64,000 nucleotides of DNA from the NCBI RefSeq assembly GCF_017551775.1, contig NZ_JAFZKX010000075.1, positions 1 to 64,000 on the forward strand, in the 5' to 3' direction. Origin of the DNA: Fibrobacter sp. Lineage in GTDB: Bacteria; Fibrobacterota; Fibrobacteria; Fibrobacterales; Fibrobacteraceae. The position numbers were made by a program, and so were the translations under genes. The notes under the pieces are model-generated. The model was given only the letters and a program-made list of their open reading frames with translations. It was not told where the DNA came from and made no database searches. Below are positions 59,601 to 64,000 of this stretch, piece after piece (the stretch's first letter is position 1; each line of letters begins with the position of its first letter).

Positions 59601-62039
59601 GGTGCCGAACTTGTCGCTCGCATTCACGCGCAGGGTCACGGAGGAATTGATCTTGTGGCGGTTGTCCATGGATTCGGATGTCACCTGGATCGTGGGCGGG
59701 TCGGTGACCACGTTCACGAGGAGCGTATCCTTGCGCTTTTCGTTTGCGGCGTTGGTGATGGTCACGATGAACTTCTTCTGGCCGGCGGTAGTCCAGGAGA
59801 TGTTTCCTTCCAGGTCGTTGCCAGTCGGGCACGGGGTGCCGTTGTCGCAGTTCCAGCTGAGCGTGTAAGACTTGTCGCTGGGGTCGGCGTTGTTGCCGTC
59901 CGCAAAGACGCTGTAGGGGAATACGTCGTTGATGGAAACGCTGGTGTCGTTGTTCGGCGATTCGAAGTAGACGACGGGGCCGTCGTCGAAGAAGCCGAAG
60001 CGCACCTTGTTCGTTACGATGTTGTCCTTCGTCTTCGCGACCATTTCGTAGAACGTGCCTGTCTCGAGGCCAGAGAAAAGGTTCTTCTCGATGGTGAGGG
60101 TCGCGATGCTGTCAATCGGGTTCACATCGGTCTTGAAGGTCTGCGCCTCTTCGATATTGGTTTCCCAGATCAGGGAGTCAGGCATCGGAATGGCGTTCTC
60201 GATCTTCGCGGTGAATGTGAGCGGCTGCGTGGCATTTGTCATCTTCGAGGTCTTGCCGTCGATGGTGAGCGTAATCAGCGACGCCTGCACGAAGAATTCC
60301 ATCTTAGCGGTATCGGAGACGAGCCCCGCGCTGTCCCTGACGACCAGCTTGAATACGTGTTCGCCGTCGAGGAGATCGGTGTGGTTCCTGCTCCAGCTGT
60401 TGGTCGTGAAGTAGGAGGCTTCCACTTCTTCGCCGTCGAGCCATGCCGTAGCGGTGGCGACCTGCGAACCGAAGTCGTAGAGCTTGAAGTTGAACTGGAA
60501 GTCGCGCGTGTTCAGCGTGTCGACCTTGGTGAAGCTGATGACGGGCTTCTGGGTGTCCTTGAGGATCATCGTGTCGAGGAACAGCGTGTCGTCGGGGAAC
60601 ATCTGGCGGTTCTTGAGCGTGGCCGACGCGAACTTGTAGATGGAAGTATCCGTCGCCGTGATGGTGTAGATGCCCGGCTTGAGGTTGATGTCGTACATGC
60701 CCTTTTCGTTGGTGTGCGTGTAGAACCTGTTGCCGAGGGAGTCTTCTACGGTGATGCGGATGGTGTTGTGGCGGCCTGTCCAGCCCTGGTACTTCGCGTA
60801 GCCCCAGAAGTTGCCTTCGAGTTCTTCGAGGCTCTGTCCGCTGCCGCTGCCGAGGTAGAACTTCCACGGCCTTTCCTTGCCGTTTTCCTTAACGTGCTTC
60901 GCGTAGACGGTATCGTAGCCGTCGGTCACCCACACGTCCCAGTAGAGGATGCCCGCGAGGCCGGTGATGTTCTTGAGCGTGGAATCGGGCATTATCGTGA
61001 TGATTTCGAAACTCTTCTCGATGATGTTCGATGCGATGAGGTTTTCTTCGGGGTCGGTGAAGATAGGCGGGTTACGACCGTCGGGGCTCTTCGCCATGCG
61101 GATGAAGTAGCGCAGAGAACCCGGATTGTCTTTGTCTTCGGCGCGGTAGTAGAGCGCCTGGCGCTTTTGGCTGTTGAGCGATGCGTTGTCGACCGGCTGC
61201 AGCATCTCGATTGTGGGCAGCTGGTTGAAGTGCAGGTACACGGTGTCGAGCGTCTCGTTGCCGTCGTCATCGATGACAGAGACGTAGATGGTCTGGTTGC
61301 CCAGGGAATCGATATAGTCCTCGTCGTAGGGGATGGTGAGGGAAAGGCTGTCGGAATCCTTGATTTTCTTCGTTTCCCATACCTTGGCGGTATCCTTGCC
61401 GTCGGCGTCCAGGTCGACTATCACCTTCTTGATGGTGCCGCAGGTGTCCAGTGCGAGTATGCCGAACGTAGCCGCCTTCTTGTGGCGCGCCTTGACGGTG
61501 TCACGCGGAACGTAGAGCACGGGAGGCGTGTCGATGACGCGGATGTACAGCGGGCGGCGGTGGATGCCCGCCGTGTCGATGGCGTTGTTGCCGTCGACTG
61601 CACGGAATATCGGGAAGTAGACGCCTTCTTTTTCATACGCCCAGCTCTGCACGGTCGTGTTGCCGCTGTTGATGACGGTGTCGGCGGACGCCTTCTTGTC
61701 TTTCTTGACCTTGGCCAGGGTCTCTTCGTCGGTCTTTTCGAGGATCCACTCGAAGCGGTAGATCTTTTCGGCGTAGAGCGGCAGGAATCCCATGAAGTAG
61801 ATGGAATCGCCCACGGTCACGGTGATGGTGTCGGAGATTGAATCTGCCGGCAGATCGTGTGTCGCTATGGAGTCAGCGAACGCCTCGGAGTTTTCGAACG
61901 GATGCGTGTACGCGAAAACGATGGAATGGTTGTTTCTCAGCAGGGCGTTCTCCACGATGGACGATTCCCTGGAGCAGGCGAACAGCGCGATGAGGCACGC
62001 TATTCCAGAAATAATCAGACACGAGGTTCTTGTTCGCAT
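56655..62039 (-). CDS. very large lipoprotein with tandem Ig-like modules
   Basis: A 1794-residue lipoprotein (signal ending IALFAC, Cys22). Early modules contain IYVRVIDTPPVLYV and ETLDTVYLHFNQLPTIEML, then a carboxypeptidase-regulatory-like segment (about residues 395-470: ITVEDSLGNRFYTHTNEKGMYDINLKPGIYTITAT). From about 690 to 1275 run about six modules of roughly 95 residues, each with a WxC near the middle, YxC near the end and a closing VTDDDGNxAxDT block, so each probably has a disulfide. The last 400 residues (VGNKAIIAYLQNST, KPGTTDRPAVSYID) look like a beta-propeller. A surface adhesin or glycan-binding role is likely but unproven. Confidence 0.85.
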   Translation of the reverse strand: MRTRTSCLIISGIACLIALFACSRESSIVENALLRNNHSIVFAYTHPFENSEAFADSIATHDLPADSISDTITVTVGDSIYFMGFLPLYAEKIYRFEWILEKTDEETLAKVKKDKKASADTVINSGNTTVQSWAYEKEGVYFPIFRAVDGNNAIDTAGIHRRPLYIRVIDTPPVLYVPRDTVKARHKKAATFGILALDTCGTIKKVIVDLDADGKDTAKVWETKKIKDSDSLSLTIPYDEDYIDSLGNQTIYVSVIDDDGNETLDTVYLHFNQLPTIEMLQPVDNASLNSQKRQALYYRAEDKDNPGSLRYFIRMAKSPDGRNPPIFTDPEENLIASNIIEKSFEIITIMPDSTLKNITGLAGILYWDVWVTDGYDTVYAKHVKENGKERPWKFYLGSGSGQSLEELEGNFWGYAKYQGWTGRHNTIRITVEDSLGNRFYTHTNEKGMYDINLKPGIYTITATDTSIYKFASATLKNRQMFPDDTLFLDTMILKDTQKPVISFTKVDTLNTRDFQFNFKLYDFGSQVATATAWLDGEEVEASYFTTNSWSRNHTDLLDGEHVFKLVVRDSAGLVSDTAKMEFFVQASLITLTIDGKTSKMTNATQPLTFTAKIENAIPMPDSLIWETNIEEAQTFKTDVNPIDSIATLTIEKNLFSGLETGTFYEMVAKTKDNIVTNKVRFGFFDDGPVVYFESPNNDTSVSINDVFPYSVFADGNNADPSDKSYTLSWNCDNGTPCPTGNDLEGNISWTTAGQKKFIVTITNAANEKRKDTLLVNVVTDPPTIQVTSESMDNRHKINSSVTLRVNASDKFGTIQRLDWGCTNGTMFSFDNNTVFDTPKKSITNEPITVLMPGTATENYKCIVKATDDDGEFASDTVQFKVLQDLPYISLNIASQTLTIKDQVRLGYIAIDTLGQLVGYELACDSVKNNLKNNWTSFSNGTTPTVTMPPEACTWYCAIRVTDDDGNKAADTATFTVLQDPPTVQVLGNYTVTPKDTIRLDAIANDRYGQIVLYEWGCGSAGAQNIGFTFSSPNSPNYSAVMPATAQNGYRCIIRVTDDDGNTARDTTIINIIQAPPTVIVNTESVIVREGYNIVLNATAYDYPDYPGYIAKREWSCGSPSDIDRNWKTVSQFDTVWKAPAAVATFYCVARVTDDDDNTAMDTMNVIFSTEIPSIQVKDEVVYITAGNVVELNASVNNVWQGISWFSWECFDAKTKKSLEKDVPRYDYYANGSSFYDYRDSSFTSSGKDMFCVVSAEEASTKAVFKDTTAVNFISQPPVGVITAADTVYMWSGDESFDNGEAYYFYDTSWGGKHSSIGTIGDKNNQDFWWSFSNVDDNYYQGNHDGSLDTSIAEFNSAFIRSSTENSVSICLDYRDSTSAHPTQSFYSRHRADEVCRRVYFRKAWRNLARDTVLEKTKMTTPPALATVGNKAIIAYLQNSTTIKTSYLNGDSWTNMEPMTASDSVAALKTASDGSNLFLAVLTSSGKLNVYKSTGGTSTWARLGTADISGSASSISITCKPGTTDRPAVSYIDKSTKMPAFSRWNGSGWISTEIAAPLKQEINCHRVNHRDVCDTSYKENPTKMRELQSAYLQNGSIAFILVDTTSSYVAYYALYDNANNLSHRTESFATNVNGVNLATDGNTLYMGFLNRDTEKYGPYVYKGTVGSSSISWTKTGAFGKSIHEGILAYHISLTTFDGKLYAIVDDKGKVSLAQSHAFHLDGNKWKLLGENELPYFKAVFYNNKHYYLRGAVPSIAVSANGKIYISMLAWENAGGRDKNFGPIVMKYVADTWTVH

Positions 62040-62187
62040 AAAGAATCCTTTTTAAATACAAAACAACGGGGCGCCTTCTGGGAGCGTCCTATGAAATTAA
62101 ATTTATCTTTTTAAAAGGAAAAAGCGAAATATTATGTTGCACTTTATATATTCCTTGTTGTAGTATACACCGTTTTCGAGGTATTTT

Positions 62188-63042
62188 ATGGAAGAAATCC
62201 CCCTCTGGTACTGGCTATTGGTGTTTTTTGCCCTCGGCGCGTGCGTCGGGAGCTTCTACAACGTGATTGTGTACCGCATGCCCCGCGGGATTTCGCTCAT
62301 CAACCCGCCGAGCCACTGCCCCCTGTGCAAGAAGCATATCCCCATCCGCTACAACCTGCCTATAGTCGGCTGGCTATGGCTGCGCGGGAAGAGCGCCTGC
62401 TGCAAGCAGCCCATCAGCGTGATTTACCCGATCGGGGAGGCCCTGTGCGGGCTCCTGGGCGTGCTGGCCCTGTTTTCGGCCGTGGCGGTGAATGCGGGCT
62501 CGGTTTCGGCGGGGCTGTTTACGGCTCCCGTCATGGAACCCGCGGTGTGGGCGTCGGCTTTCGCCATGTTCTGGCTTTTGCTCGGGGCCTATCCGGTCTG
62601 CGCGGTGGACTGCAAGTACAAATTGATTCCCGATTCCATTTCGGTCGGCGGTATTGTCGCGGGGCTCATGATTTCGATTGTTCCCGGCGGTATCACGCCG
62701 CTCCAGAGCCTGCTCGGCGCCGCTATTGCGGGGGGCGGGCTCTATTTGGTGGGCTGGTGCGCTACCAAGTTGCTCAAAAAGGATGCCATGGGGTTCGGTG
62801 ACGTGAAACTCCTCGCGGGTTACGGAGCCCTGATGGGGCTGACCGGAGCGGTCGAGACGCTGATAGTCGCCGCGATCCTCGGGATAGTCGTGATGGTCCC
62901 CTACGGGAAGATTACCGCGAACAAGGGCGACGGCACCGGGCAGATTCCTTTCGGACCGTTCCTTGCGGTTGCGGCGCCGTTCATGTACCTTTGGGGTGCC
63001 GCGCTGTTCGATATTTATGTGAAGTTCGTGTTCGGCGAATAA
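62188..63042 (+). CDS. pilD: prepilin peptidase / N-methyltransferase
   Basis: A 284-residue membrane protease that cleaves and N-methylates type IV prepilins. The N-terminal domain has GSFYNVIVYRMPRG and a four-cysteine zinc site (Cys44, Cys47, Cys71, Cys72: HCPLCKK and ACCKQ). The peptidase aspartates are Asp141 (AVDCKYKLIPD) and Asp205 (GFGDVKLLAG). About eight hydrophobic segments follow. It is not next to other pilus genes; the pilin at 15736 is its likely substrate within this window. Confidence 0.93.
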   Translation: MEEIPLWYWLLVFFALGACVGSFYNVIVYRMPRGISLINPPSHCPLCKKHIPIRYNLPIVGWLWLRGKSACCKQPISVIYPIGEALCGLLGVLALFSAVAVNAGSVSAGLFTAPVMEPAVWASAFAMFWLLLGAYPVCAVDCKYKLIPDSISVGGIVAGLMISIVPGGITPLQSLLGAAIAGGGLYLVGWCATKLLKKDAMGFGDVKLLAGYGALMGLTGAVETLIVAAILGIVVMVPYGKITANKGDGTGQIPFGPFLAVAAPFMYLWGAALFDIYVKFVFGE

Positions 63043-63059
63043 TCACGCTTCATTGACAG

Positions 63060-63872
63060 TCACCATCCGAATCCTGTATACTCGTCAATTTCTTTTGTGG
63101 TGACGGCGCCGTTTTTTTCCGAATAGTATTTCACGATTCCGACATGCTTTCCGTTTTTATATCCGACTTCAAGGTCCTTTTTGCCAGAATCATAATATTT
63201 GACTTGGTTCCCTTCCATCAAGCCGTTCTTGTAATGGTTGACGATATACTTCACTCCCGTCGGGAAATAGCGTTTGTCATAGCCGTTTCGAACTCCTTGT
63301 GAAAACTGGATTTCGCGGAACAGCTTTCCATCGGGGTAATAAACTTTAAGGAGCCGAACTTTTTTCGGCACGCGAATATCTTCGTCGGGAATTGGAATAT
63401 TTATAACATAGATTCCCTTCTTTGCATTTTCTGGGATCAGCTCCTTTTCAGAAAATTCATAGACGGAATCGGGCCTGCAACCCATTTCTTGAATGAGTTT
63501 TTTCAACGACTGGATTTGATTGAACAGAATTGAATTCTTTTCTAGAATCAAGTCCTTTGAATTATGCGCCTCATCCGCATAGTACACAACAGTATCCGGG
63601 GTTGAACAATAATTAAAATGCCAGCCTCGTTCCATTAAATCTATATGTTTAGATTGCACAAAAATTCCACCACCAGCGCATCCGCATAAACCTGACAATT
63701 CATTCCATTCCGTCTTTTTCATTTTCTCGTACAGAGAATCGTCAATAGCCGCAAAAAGGGTTGCCATCGTCGAATCTTTATTCAAATCGACGGTGCTCAA
63801 ATAAATGCCATCCTCACACGCCGCAGAGAGCGTGTATGCGCAAAAAAGGCAAATCAATGATTTTACATACAT
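63060..63872 (-). CDS. MORN-repeat (YwqK-like) lipoprotein
   Basis: A 270-residue predicted lipoprotein starting MYVKSLICLFCAYTLSAACEDG (Cys19 acylated). The C-terminal third has MORN-type repeats (KVYYPDGKLFREIQFSQGVRNGYDKRYFPTGVKYIVNHYKNGLMEGNQVKYYDSGKKDLEVGYKNGKHVGIVKYY). Such proteins are often annotated as YwqK-type antitoxins, a label with little support. The ATG at 63872 is preferred because it starts directly at the signal peptide. It is more AT-rich than its neighbours. Confidence 0.75.
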   Translation of the reverse strand: MYVKSLICLFCAYTLSAACEDGIYLSTVDLNKDSTMATLFAAIDDSLYEKMKKTEWNELSGLCGCAGGGIFVQSKHIDLMERGWHFNYCSTPDTVVYYADEAHNSKDLILEKNSILFNQIQSLKKLIQEMGCRPDSVYEFSEKELIPENAKKGIYVINIPIPDEDIRVPKKVRLLKVYYPDGKLFREIQFSQGVRNGYDKRYFPTGVKYIVNHYKNGLMEGNQVKYYDSGKKDLEVGYKNGKHVGIVKYYSEKNGAVTTKEIDEYTGFGW

Positions 63873-63944
63873 ATTTATTAATCCACAGGAATCCCTTGTT
63901 AAAAGAGATTCCTGCACTTAATCTATAAAATATTTGGGTGAAAA

Positions 63945-64000
63945 TTATTTCACGCTGACAGCTTTCTGCATGGTGCGAGATCCATCGCTGATCTGCAGGA
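63945..64000 (-). CDS. 3' end of a gene (cut by window edge)
   Basis: On the minus strand the last 17 codons read LQISDGSRTMQKAVSVK, then TAA at 63947-63945. The tail looks like the end of a secreted or surface-anchored protein, but too little is present to name it. Confidence 0.45.
   Translation of the reverse strand, partial: LQISDGSRTMQKAVSVK

Noticed and set aside
59013..61841. 942-residue open frame on the plus strand
   Set aside because: It is antisense to the large Ig-like lipoprotein, whose sequence has clear domains and signal peptide; the plus-strand frame is a low-complexity Val/Gly/Arg/Glu-rich shadow of GC-rich coding DNA.

Overview
The window looks like a piece of a Fibrobacter (phylum Fibrobacterota) chromosome. 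The main pointers are a lipoprotein carrying the FISUMP domain (Fibrobacter succinogenes major paralogous domain), several lipoproteins with Asp/Ser-rich linkers after the lipid-bearing cysteine, Gram-negative envelope genes (waaA, a DUF374 acyltransferase), and type IV pilin and prepilin peptidase genes. Many short palindromic repeats of the GTCATxC...GxATC kind lie between genes and, unusually, inside genes. Species cannot be fixed by eye.

Layout. 1-0.8 kb: right end of an IS3-family element, a four-copy 90-bp tandem repeat and hairpin-rich non-coding DNA. 0.8-2.8 kb: FISUMP lipoprotein, a RelB/RelE-type toxin-antitoxin pair and a small unknown gene. 2.8-6.2 kb: GH13 amylase-like enzyme and 4-alpha-glucanotransferase (maltodextrin/glycogen use). 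6.2-9.9 kb: small Cys protein, AlkD-like protein, a basic AT-hook protein, tRNA-Cys, DUF374 acyltransferase with a DnaQ-like exonuclease, and ribosomal L28. 9.9-14.4 kb: a tight minus-strand operon of ABC exporter, isoprenylcysteine-methyltransferase-like protein, WaaA and IspH. 14.4-16.3 kb: tRNA-Glu, an Rpn-type nuclease and a type IV pilin with a long regulated-looking upstream region.

16.3-44.4 kb is a large accessory surface-polysaccharide locus. It holds three OpgB/LtaS-like phosphoglycerol transferases, two tandem polytopic membrane proteins plus a third unrelated one, a GT32-like transferase, three tandem GT4 paralogues, two GT2 enzymes, a GlfT2-like galactofuranosyltransferase, a pyruvyltransferase-like enzyme and a Wzt-type export ATPase without a visible Wzm. 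Much of this is clearly more AT-rich than the flanks. A second, broken copy of the 5' part of wzt lies 2.4 kb away, and between the two copies sit a putative abortive-infection (PutAbiC) gene and a small unknown gene; a DUF4238 gene follows. This looks like a site where cassettes have been exchanged.

44.4-64 kb returns to GC-rich core sequence: a membrane-anchored CbbX-type AAA ATPase, a DUF4832-type lipoprotein, two related secreted proteins, a thioredoxin/TPR protein, a four-gene operon (zinc ribbon, two membrane-anchored beta proteins, AI-2E family transporter), HU, tRNA-Val, a small lipoprotein, a DUF6941 protein, a 1794-residue lipoprotein with tandem Ig-like modules, prepilin peptidase, a MORN-repeat lipoprotein and the 3' end of one more gene.

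How it fits together: the window is dominated by envelope biology (lipid A core, exopolysaccharide assembly and decoration, pili, lipoproteins). The most suggestive arrangement is a type IV pilin directly upstream of an OpgB/LtaS-like transferase and large membrane proteins, which could decorate glycans or the pilin itself. Promoters share a TATATT -10 box, and at several genes this box lies only 6-8 bases before the start codon, suggesting leaderless transcripts.
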